From: Akkermansia muciniphila
Lineage (GTDB): Bacteria; Verrucomicrobiota; Verrucomicrobiia; Verrucomicrobiales; Akkermansiaceae
Direction: 5' to 3'
DNA: 64,000 nucleotides
NCBI GenBank assembly: GCA_945860285.1
Contig: CAMAQB010000003.1
Span: 1 to 64,000 of the forward strand
The position numbers were made by a program, and so were the translations under genes. The notes beneath the pieces were generated by a model. That model ran no database searches and was not told the origin of the DNA. It saw only the letters and a list, made by a program, of their open reading frames with translations. Each line of letters begins with the position of its first letter. Within the stretch, counting starts at the first letter, position 1. Of the stretch, positions 53,742 through 61,441 are shown in pieces.

Positions 53742-56567
53742 ATGATCAGAACCTTGCGAAAGTTTGTCCTGGCGATTTTCTTGCTGCTCTCACTGGATGC
53801 CGGTGCCCAGGAGGACATGAACCGCGTTTACAGCGAAGGCATGAGGGCGTATCTTGCCAAAAACTATTCAGTGGCAATTGAGAATTTTACCAAAATTCTT
53901 GAGAAAACCAAGAATACCACCACGGAGGAGGTGATCTATGTTCTGGCGTTTTCCCATTACAACGAAAAGCAATACGAAGATGCGGCCAAGATCTTCAACA
54001 TGCACGCGACGCTGTTTCCCACCCACCAGAATGCTTCGGAGGTGCAGCTTTTCCTGGGTCGCAGTCTTTTGAATGTCGAGGGCAAGGAGGATGAAGCCAT
54101 CAAGGCACTTGGCAAAGCGGCGAGAAATCCCGAGTATCTTGAAGAGGCCCGTTTCTATGCGGCCGATGCCTACATCAACAAGAAGGACTACGCAAAAGCC
54201 GCGGAAATCCTCGAAAAGGCGATTTCGGAAAATGTTTCCGGTCCGGGCATGATGCGCGCCTGTCTGAAGTTGATCGACATTTACATTGAAGAGGAAAAAC
54301 TTGTCGAGGCTGTCGCGCTGCTGAAACGGGTGCAGGGCACCTCCAGTTATCCGGATGTCATCGTTGTCGTGAACCACCGCCTGGTGCAGATCGGCGACAA
54401 ACACCTGGAGGCGAAAAATTATCAACTGGCCCTGTCGACATACTCGTCGGTCAAACCCCATGCCCAGGTGGTCTCCCTACAGACCGAGCGCTTGGAGCAA
54501 TTGACGGCCTACGAAGGCGTGCTGAAGCGCGGGATGGAGGCGCTTACTAAAGTCAAAAAGCCGGTGCCGCAGAAAATGCAGGACCGCCTCGCCCTGATTG
54601 TCGGCACCGTTGAGTTTGTCAATAGTTCGATGAAGGAGATCAAGGCGATCACCGACTACGACGTGATGCTCCGCTACCGCATCACCCGCTGTTATTTCAA
54701 CATGGATCGCTACTGGTATGCAATTGCAGGCTTTGAATCCATCGTCAGGGATTATCCGAATTTTGCGGAGGGTTCGATCTGCTTGTATGGCGCGATCTAC
54801 TGTCAGACGAAACTGGACCTGAGCGACAGTACGGTCGCCAACTGCACTTGGTATCTGGACAAATTTCCCAAGGGTGTCTATGTCGATCAGGTCGCCGAGA
54901 TCAAATCTGGAATTCTTTTCAAACAGGAAAAAATGAAAGAGACCTGTGATTTCCTCGTTGAATTCCTGAAGAAAAATCCCGGCATCGAGGGCAAGGAGTT
55001 TCTACGCAGCATTCTCGCCAACACCCGGTTTGCGGATGGCAAGTTTGACCAGGCCGCTGCGGATTATGATGCCATGATGAAGGACTATCCGAAATCGGGA
55101 ACGATGGAGGAGTATTTCTATCGTCGGGCACTTTGTGATTTCCTCAGAAACGACTACGAGAACACCCTCAAGTCCTTCCAAGCCTACGAGCAAAAATATT
55201 CGCCGGGCACTTTTACGTCCGACATCCGCTATCGTCGCGGCATCATCCTGCTGGCTCAAGCAAGCCAGTCGACCGATCCGAAAAAGCAGGATGATTACTA
55301 CGAGCAGATCTTCGCGTCGATGGACTTGTTGTTGAAAGCCCAGGACACGGAAAAATACCGCGGACAGATTTACATCCTTCTTGCCGATGCCATGAAGGCC
55401 AAGGGCGGCATGGAGGTTGCTGCGGCCACCAACTACGCCAATGCTTTGAAGTTTGCCAATGGCGACAAAACGGTGATTCAGTATGCACTTGAAGAGGCGA
55501 CCACCGCTCTCAAAGAGGGTCGGAGGTGGAAAGAGTTGACCGATCTCTGGAAAGTTTTTCTCAAGGACAACCCCGGCCATCCCATGGAATTGCGCGGTGT
55601 CAGCGAACTCACCAAGCTGTTGGTGCGTGAACAGAAGTTCGATGAAGCCAAGAAGATGATGGTGCAGTACATCATGAAGGACATCCACAATCCGCGCTCG
55701 GAATATTGTGAGATGTTGCTCTCCCAGTATGCTTCGCTCTTTGTCCCTAAAAAGACCTTTGCGAAAAAAGGGGAGAAAACGGCCGCCGCCGATCCCGCTC
55801 AGCTTGCCGAGGAGGTCATTTCGGGTTTGCAACTGCCCGAGGCAAATCACACCGTCACCTATCTCGCCCGGTTGCAGTTCACCAAAGGCCAGTTTTTGAC
55901 CTACATGCGCAAGCCGGAACTTTACTATGCAACCCTGGACACCATTGCTTCGATCGCGAAACCCGAGGATCTAAGTCCGACAATCCTGACGCTGGTGGGG
56001 CAGCGGTTGATCGATACGAAGAAATACGACGAGGCCAAGGCGTATTTCACGCATTTGCGCGATAGTTTTGCCGATTCATTTTACTCGGAGGCCGGTCCGA
56101 TCGGCATTGGCGAGGTCGAACTGGCTCTCGCCGAATACCCCGCCGCGATTGCCGCGTTTGACGAAGCTCTGGCCAAACCTCAGGGGGGAATGCTGAAGGA
56201 GGCCACATTTGGCAAGGCTCGAGCTTTGTTTGGTCTGAAACAGTACGAGGAAGCAAAAAAACTTTTTGAACAAATCATCGGCACCAAGGAGTGGCGGGGT
56301 TTGGAAAAAGCGGGAGCATTGTATTACATGGGGGAGATTGCTTATAAAGCGAAGGATGGCACGGCTGCCCATGGCTTTTTTCAACGCGTCTATGTGTCCC
56401 ATTCCGCCTATCCCGAGTATGCGATCAAAGCCTACTTGCGGGCATCCGACATGCTGCGCGCTCTGGGCCAACTGGAGGAATCCAAAGCAACACTGCGCGA
56501 ACTCGCCCAACATCCCAAATTCAAGAACCTTCCTGAAGTGATCAAAGCCACCAAGTCGGTTGAGTGA
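53742..56567 (+). CDS. Secreted TPR-rich protein
   Basis: A 941-residue protein with a clear signal peptide (MIRTLRKFVLAIFLLLSLDAGAQ) and about twenty helix-turn-helix repeats of TPR type along its length. Examples are YLAKNYSVAIENFTKIL, YAKAAEILEKAI, YPAAIAAFDEAL and YEEAKKLFEQIIG. It is probably a periplasmic scaffold that binds partner proteins. It is the first gene after the internal promoter and its end is followed closely by another secreted protein. There is no catalytic motif. Confidence 0.82.
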   Translation: MIRTLRKFVLAIFLLLSLDAGAQEDMNRVYSEGMRAYLAKNYSVAIENFTKILEKTKNTTTEEVIYVLAFSHYNEKQYEDAAKIFNMHATLFPTHQNASEVQLFLGRSLLNVEGKEDEAIKALGKAARNPEYLEEARFYAADAYINKKDYAKAAEILEKAISENVSGPGMMRACLKLIDIYIEEEKLVEAVALLKRVQGTSSYPDVIVVVNHRLVQIGDKHLEAKNYQLALSTYSSVKPHAQVVSLQTERLEQLTAYEGVLKRGMEALTKVKKPVPQKMQDRLALIVGTVEFVNSSMKEIKAITDYDVMLRYRITRCYFNMDRYWYAIAGFESIVRDYPNFAEGSICLYGAIYCQTKLDLSDSTVANCTWYLDKFPKGVYVDQVAEIKSGILFKQEKMKETCDFLVEFLKKNPGIEGKEFLRSILANTRFADGKFDQAAADYDAMMKDYPKSGTMEEYFYRRALCDFLRNDYENTLKSFQAYEQKYSPGTFTSDIRYRRGIILLAQASQSTDPKKQDDYYEQIFASMDLLLKAQDTEKYRGQIYILLADAMKAKGGMEVAAATNYANALKFANGDKTVIQYALEEATTALKEGRRWKELTDLWKVFLKDNPGHPMELRGVSELTKLLVREQKFDEAKKMMVQYIMKDIHNPRSEYCEMLLSQYASLFVPKKTFAKKGEKTAAADPAQLAEEVISGLQLPEANHTVTYLARLQFTKGQFLTYMRKPELYYATLDTIASIAKPEDLSPTILTLVGQRLIDTKKYDEAKAYFTHLRDSFADSFYSEAGPIGIGEVELALAEYPAAIAAFDEALAKPQGGMLKEATFGKARALFGLKQYEEAKKLFEQIIGTKEWRGLEKAGALYYMGEIAYKAKDGTAAHGFFQRVYVSHSAYPEYAIKAYLRASDMLRALGQLEESKATLRELAQHPKFKNLPEVIKATKSVE

Positions 56568-56595
56568 AATCTTTCCATCGTATTCCCAATCCATC

Positions 56596-57597
56596 ATGCG
56601 CTCATTTTTTCTCCTAACATTGTTGCTCCTGGCCTCGATTTCGAATTCCCATTCTCAGGAGTATCTGCTGAAAAACGGCCGACGTTTCCCCGCCAGCGCG
56701 GTGAAGATCAGCGGGATGAACTGCACTGCAACTGTTGCGGGTGAGGGTGGCATCGAGACCGTAGTTTTCACCATCAAGGACATTTCTCAGGCCACTTTTG
56801 CCCCGGTGCCCGACATGGCGAAGGCCCGCGATTTGATCGTGCAGAAAAAATTCGATGAGGCCTTCACGGTGACCGATGTCATTCTCAAGGCTACCGTTCA
56901 GTTCAAACCTCTGCCTGGCAACCCCTGGGTGGAAGCCCTGCTGCTGCAACTGGATGCTCTGGAGGGGAAGAAAAAGAAGTCATCCGATTCAACCCAGGCC
57001 GCAGCGCTGATTTCGCTCACACCCGATGAAAATGAATTGGTTACGAAGATGATTTCGATTGTCGATTCCGAGCACACGCCGGCGGGAATCGAGAAAATGA
57101 AGACATTGGCAAAGGAGACAAACATTGGTTACGTTCAGGCGCGCGCCCAATTGCGCATCGCCGATGTGCAGGCGGACTTTGGCAATCTTGAGCAGGCGGC
57201 GAAGGAATATCTCTGCGTTCCGATTTTCAATGCCACCGACAGTTTCCTCTCTTTCCGCGCCACCATGTCGGCTGCAAACTGCTTGTTTCAGATCAAGCGC
57301 GGCGAGGATGCCATAAAGATTCTCGATTACTACCTGAGCGACAATCCAAGCACGAAATACAAGACCATGATCGAAACGGAGAAACTCCGCTTCAAGACCC
57401 CCACCAAAGACGAGGAAGGCGCGGACAATGCTGCCGCCAAGGGCGCTGCCGCAGCAGACAGCACCCCCGCCAAGGATGAAGCGGAGGAAAAAAAGGAATC
57501 TCCCAAGGAAGAACCGGAAGAAGAAAAGAAAGAAGAAACAGCCAAAGAAGAACCAACGCCTGACAAAACTGTTGACAAAACTGAAACCAACAAATAA
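56596..57597 (+). CDS. Secreted protein with a charged Lys/Glu tail
   Basis: From ATG 56596 the 333-residue protein has a signal peptide (MRSFFLLTLLLLASISNSHSQ). A short beta-rich part follows (EYLLKNGRRFPASAVKISG), then TPR-like helices (about 70-265, including DFGNLEQAAKEYLCVP). The last 70 residues are low-complexity and highly charged (EEKKESPKEEPEEEKKEETAKEEP). The track start at 56560 overlaps the previous gene and is rejected. The tail is probably disordered. It sits 31 bp before exbB and likely belongs to the same envelope system. Confidence 0.78.
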   Translation: MRSFFLLTLLLLASISNSHSQEYLLKNGRRFPASAVKISGMNCTATVAGEGGIETVVFTIKDISQATFAPVPDMAKARDLIVQKKFDEAFTVTDVILKATVQFKPLPGNPWVEALLLQLDALEGKKKKSSDSTQAAALISLTPDENELVTKMISIVDSEHTPAGIEKMKTLAKETNIGYVQARAQLRIADVQADFGNLEQAAKEYLCVPIFNATDSFLSFRATMSAANCLFQIKRGEDAIKILDYYLSDNPSTKYKTMIETEKLRFKTPTKDEEGADNAAAKGAAAADSTPAKDEAEEKKESPKEEPEEEKKEETAKEEPTPDKTVDKTETNK

Positions 57598-57628
57598 CCC
57601 ACAATCCACACCTTTTTAAACCATAGTT

Positions 57629-58495
57629 ATGCAATCCACATATCAAATTGTCCGCCGCCTAGTCGTCAAGTCATTCCGTTTGCTTGCCCTCGTGGTGGCC
57701 ATTGGCTTTGTCTGCCCCATCATGCCCGTTGAAGCACAAACTCCCGCCACAGCAGCTGCGGGGGAAACGCCGCCACCGGCTCCGAAAAAAAAATCCCTTT
57801 TCGCAACCATTGCGCAGGGTGGATGGGTCATGGTGCCCATCGGTCTGACCTCGGTGTTCACTGTTTACCTTGTGGTCGACATGTACATGCGCACCGCGCA
57901 GAAAAAACTCTGCCCTGACTCCGAGGTCTCCAAAGCCCGCCACTTTTTCCAAGCGGGTGATTATGTTGCCTGTTACCAGTCGATGAAATCCGTGCCCTGC
58001 GCCTACAACAACTGTGTGAAATACGCGCTCAGCTTTGTCGGCAAAGGCAAGGAGCAAACGGAGGAAGCATTGATGATGGAGGTGGAGCGCGAAGGCAACC
58101 GCCTGCAAAACCGCATCAACTACCTTTCTGTGATCGGGGTTTGCGCACCGATGATCGGATTGCTCGGCACCGTGGTCGGGATGATGGGCGCCTTCGACTC
58201 GCTCGGCAAGGGCGGAGCGGCGGGCGGTGGCAATGAAACTTCGGAACTTTCCCACCACATCGGCGAAGTGTTGGTTGCGACAGCCGCCGGCCTTTTCATC
58301 GCGATTCCCGCTTTCATGTTTTTTTACCTGTTGCGCAATCACCTTGCAGCGCAGATTCACTTCTTGGAAGATCAGGTGAACGCTCTTTTCCGCAACATGC
58401 CCTATGATCACTTCCATGGTTTGGAGATTGGCGAGGAGGTCACGTACGCCGCGGTGCCCAACTGGGTCGAGGGCGGCGTGCCGGTAGAGGCGTGA
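57629..58495 (+). CDS. exbB: ExbB/TolQ/MotA-type proton channel subunit
   Basis: The pentameric membrane subunit of a PMF-driven motor. The 288-residue protein has an N-terminal membrane segment or signal (about 14-32), a Pro/Ala-rich periplasmic stretch, then three membrane helices. The family core is complete: NYLSVIGVCAPMIGLLGTVVGMMGAFDSL and EVLVATAAGLFIAIPAFMFFYL. The N-terminal extension is longer than in E. coli ExbB and resembles TolQ-like proteins of other phyla. It is followed by two exbD genes and two TonB-like genes. Confidence 0.92.
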   Translation: MQSTYQIVRRLVVKSFRLLALVVAIGFVCPIMPVEAQTPATAAAGETPPPAPKKKSLFATIAQGGWVMVPIGLTSVFTVYLVVDMYMRTAQKKLCPDSEVSKARHFFQAGDYVACYQSMKSVPCAYNNCVKYALSFVGKGKEQTEEALMMEVEREGNRLQNRINYLSVIGVCAPMIGLLGTVVGMMGAFDSLGKGGAAGGGNETSELSHHIGEVLVATAAGLFIAIPAFMFFYLLRNHLAAQIHFLEDQVNALFRNMPYDHFHGLEIGEEVTYAAVPNWVEGGVPVEA

Positions 58496-58530
58496 GTCGC
58501 TGGGTTTTCTAATTATACTACAACAATTGT

Positions 58531-58968
58531 ATGGCTGGAAGCGTAGGCGGTGGTAATGGCAGTGAACCTGAGTTTCAGGTGGCGCCGATGATTGACGTGC
58601 TTCTGGTGCTTTTGATCTTCTTCATGAGCATCACCACGGACCAGATTCTCAAGGTGGACAAGTCGATCACTCTGCCACTCGCTCCCGATGCCAAGCAGCG
58701 CAAGGTGGATCTGCAAAACCAGGCGGTGGTGAACATCGACTGGCTGGCGGCGGAGAATCGCGCGGTTGTGAAGTTCGGCCAACAGCTGTGCGACCCGATG
58801 GAGCAGGTTGCGGAATTCATCACACCGATGAAAACGGCCAATCCGAAGTTGCAAATCATCGTCCGCAGCGATGGTGATACCCCGGCAATCGAAGTACAAA
58901 AAGTCATCGAGCAAATTGCCGCCGGCGGCGTTGATGACATTTCCCTTTCCGGCATCAATCGCAAATGA
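58531..58968 (+). CDS. exbD: ExbD/TolR family protein, first copy
   Basis: A single-pass motor subunit of 145 residues. The membrane helix reads FQVAPMIDVLLVLLIFFMSITT, with the essential proton-carrying Asp in MIDV. The periplasmic part ends in the ExbD-like domain (LQIIVRSDGDTPAIEVQKVIEQIAAGGVDDISL). It is 12 bp upstream of a second exbD. Two different copies suggest a hetero-ExbD complex. Confidence 0.92.
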   Translation: MAGSVGGGNGSEPEFQVAPMIDVLLVLLIFFMSITTDQILKVDKSITLPLAPDAKQRKVDLQNQAVVNIDWLAAENRAVVKFGQQLCDPMEQVAEFITPMKTANPKLQIIVRSDGDTPAIEVQKVIEQIAAGGVDDISLSGINRK

Positions 58969-58980
58969 TCATCCCATCCC

Positions 58981-59430
58981 ATGGCCAATAGAAACAAACA
59001 CAAGAGATCCACTGAAATTCACATGGGCTTCCAGATCGCACCGATGATCGACGTTGTCTTCGTGATCATGCTGTTTTTCATGGTCATGGCGGGACAGGTG
59101 CAAAAGGAGCAGGAACTGAAGCTCAAACTACCCGGCAGAGCCGTGGCTTCGGAAGAGGTGGAGGCGATCGAGGAGACCCAGATCCGCGTGCTGGAAAGCG
59201 GCGATGTCCTGCTCAACGATGAGCCGATGGGTGCGCCGGGGGATGCCAAGTTGGTGGAAATGACCGCCACCTTGATCCGGCTGAAACAGGCGTCCGATGA
59301 CGCCCGCAGCAAAGTTGTCTGCACGATTGTGGCCGACGAATTAGCCCCTTTCCAACGTGTCGTAGATGTGCTAAACTCCCTCTCAGTGGCACGGATTGCC
59401 AACGTCACATTTGAAGTTCCCGCAGAGTAA
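58981..59430 (+). CDS. exbD: ExbD/TolR family protein, second copy
   Basis: A 149-residue paralogue of the gene before it. The membrane helix is FQIAPMIDVVFVIMLFFMVMAGQ, again with the key Asp, and the periplasmic domain carries VVCTIVADELAPFQRVVDVLNSLSVARIANVTF. The identity to the first copy outside the helix is low, so the duplication is old and the copies probably do different jobs. It lies 23 bp before the first TonB-like gene. Confidence 0.92.
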   Translation: MANRNKHKRSTEIHMGFQIAPMIDVVFVIMLFFMVMAGQVQKEQELKLKLPGRAVASEEVEAIEETQIRVLESGDVLLNDEPMGAPGDAKLVEMTATLIRLKQASDDARSKVVCTIVADELAPFQRVVDVLNSLSVARIANVTFEVPAE

Positions 59431-59453
59431 CAATCAAACCAATCCCAAAACCC

Positions 59454-61136
59454 ATGAATGATTACAACCAGTATGATCAGCAGCAAGGATTCGATCAATA
59501 CAACCAGCCGAACGAATTCAATGATCAGTTCGGGGGCATTCCACAGCCACCCGCCAAGACGGGACTGGCGTTGTGGATGGCCAAGCTAGGCATGGGATCC
59601 TTCATGGTTTCGATGTTGGTCCACGCGATTTTCATCATTCTTGCGATCTTTTTCATTTTCCGGTGGATCAAACCACCCCCGGAGCCTATCCCTGACTTCA
59701 TTCCCGGCGGTGGCGGCGGCGGTGGTCAAAACGGCGAAGTGGCCCACAAAATCAAGACCTCGATGAGGCGCACCGTTTCCGCTGCTCTGAGCAACAAGCG
59801 GATCACGGCGAATACGCAGACTTCCACGTTCACCCTGCCTGATACCACGGACATGCCTGCGGTTCCGTTGCCTTCGGATGTTCAGGCCAGTTCTGGTGAT
59901 GGTGGTGGCGCGGGTGGGGGCCATGGCAAGGGCATCGGTCGCGGCATTGGCTCGGGTGAAGGCATGGGCAGGGGATTTGGCAAGGGCAAAGGCACGTTTT
60001 CCCTGATTCCCACAATCATGCAAGGCCGCTGTACTCCTGCGGAACGGATGCGGATGGTTCGCGAGGCGGGCGGCAACGAGGCATTGGAAACAGGGGTCAA
60101 AAAATCCCTCGATTGGTTGAAGAGTCAACAGAAACCCGATGGTTCGTGGGGGGATGTCCACAATGTGGCGATGACAGGCTTGGCATTGCTTTGTTATCTG
60201 GGGCATTGTGAAGATACCCAGTCAGCCGATTACGGTCCGGAAGTTTCCAAGGCGATCGGCTATCTGGTCAACATCGGCATGGCCAACAATGGCAAACTTT
60301 CATCCAATTTCGGTGCCAACTCCTGGTGTTACGAACACGGCGTCGCCACCTACGCGCTGGCCGAGGCACTGGCTTTCTCGAAGACCTTGAAGTTCCCCAT
60401 CTCGAATTTGGAATACGTGGTCTCCCGTGCGGGGCAAGCAATCATTGACGGTCAAAATCCCAATGGATCCTGGGATTACAAACTCGACGCGTCCTCGTCG
60501 CGCAATGACCTTTCGGTGGCCGGTTGGCAGATGCAGGCTCTGAAGGCTGTCAAGACATCCGGTGCGACGGTGAATGGTCTCGAAGCGACAATGCGCAAGG
60601 CGGTCCAATACCTCGGCAATAAAGTAGGGGAACAGGGGGCATACATTGACGACGGCATGTTTGCCTATAGTGGTGGTTCGCACAGTCCGGCTTTGTCAGC
60701 CGTGGGTGTGCTTTGCCTGCAACAGTGGAGCAAGGGCAATACCGGAGAGGCGAAGGCGGGGATCAAATACATCTCGAACGGTCTCAAACAACGCACCGGC
60801 GATGCCAAGGGCGCGGCGTTTCCCGGTCAGGATGTCTATGCATTCAATTACAAGACCAACTGCGATCTTTACGCATTCTACTACGCCAGTCAGGCGATGC
60901 GGAATGCCGGTGGTGGGGATTGGGCGGCCATGAACAAGGCGATCTTGGAGGAAATCGTCCCGAATCAGGCGGTGGATGGTTCTTTCGCCATGCCCGCCAA
61001 GATGCCCCATTTTACCAACAAGATCTATGCCCAGTGCCTGAACACCCTGATCATGGAAGTCTACTACCGTTTCCTGCCCGCAACGAGCGCGGGCAGCAGC
61101 AGCGGTGGTTTTGGTGGTTTGGATGCCTTGCGCTGA
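59454..61136 (+). CDS. TonB-like anchor fused to squalene-cyclase-fold domain, copy 1
   Basis: A 560-residue protein. Residues 1-45 are Gln/Asn-rich and cytoplasmic. One membrane helix (about 47-70, GSFMVSMLVHAIFIILAIFFIF) is followed by a Pro segment (PPPEPIPDF), a Gly-rich linker, and from about 195 a terpenoid-cyclase-type alpha/alpha domain (LKSQQKPDGSWGD, NGSWDYKLDASSSRNDLSVAGWQMQALKA). Ser53 and His57 keep the S-x3-H spacing that TonB needs to couple to ExbB/ExbD. There is no DxDD cyclase motif. It is probably driven by the adjacent ExbB/ExbD, with an envelope role. Energy transduction is an inference. Confidence 0.8.
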   Translation: MNDYNQYDQQQGFDQYNQPNEFNDQFGGIPQPPAKTGLALWMAKLGMGSFMVSMLVHAIFIILAIFFIFRWIKPPPEPIPDFIPGGGGGGGQNGEVAHKIKTSMRRTVSAALSNKRITANTQTSTFTLPDTTDMPAVPLPSDVQASSGDGGGAGGGHGKGIGRGIGSGEGMGRGFGKGKGTFSLIPTIMQGRCTPAERMRMVREAGGNEALETGVKKSLDWLKSQQKPDGSWGDVHNVAMTGLALLCYLGHCEDTQSADYGPEVSKAIGYLVNIGMANNGKLSSNFGANSWCYEHGVATYALAEALAFSKTLKFPISNLEYVVSRAGQAIIDGQNPNGSWDYKLDASSSRNDLSVAGWQMQALKAVKTSGATVNGLEATMRKAVQYLGNKVGEQGAYIDDGMFAYSGGSHSPALSAVGVLCLQQWSKGNTGEAKAGIKYISNGLKQRTGDAKGAAFPGQDVYAFNYKTNCDLYAFYYASQAMRNAGGGDWAAMNKAILEEIVPNQAVDGSFAMPAKMPHFTNKIYAQCLNTLIMEVYYRFLPATSAGSSSGGFGGLDALR

Positions 61137-61441
61137 TTTTTCCGCAGGATTTCAATAGGGTCAAGTAAATCGCTTGACGATCCGGATTCCTTTGATTACG
61201 TTACTAACGTTATCAAAGGACTTATGGTAGGTGAGGGACAATCCGTTGTTGGTTCATGCCGGTGCTCCACTGCACGGATGCCGGAAAAAGCGCGGCAACG
61301 CGAATGGGTCGCTTGGCGTGAAGCTCCGATGGTGACCGGGTGGGGCCGCAGATGGTGCCCCCGCAGCGCGGCATGGTCTGCGCGCACATGGATTTTTTCC
61401 GGCATTCCCAATCAACCATCAACCCAAAACCTGACAAATCC
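61137..61441. other. Intergenic region with palindrome, 305 bp
   Basis: Between the two paralogous genes. It contains the 33-bp palindrome at 61188-61220, with TTGACG at 61174 as a possible -35. The rest has only short ORFs without protein features, including a GC-rich segment (about 61320-61380). Confidence 0.5.
61188..61220. promoter_or_regulatory. 33-bp near-perfect palindrome, likely operator
   Basis: TCCTTTGATTACGTTA-C-TAACGTTATCAAAGGA: two 16-bp arms around one central base, with a single mismatched pair (T opposite T). A -35-like TTGACG lies at 61174-61179, and a weak -10 (TACGTT, 61197-61202) would fall inside the palindrome, as expected for a repressor site. No T run follows, so it is not an intrinsic terminator. 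Confidence 0.55.
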
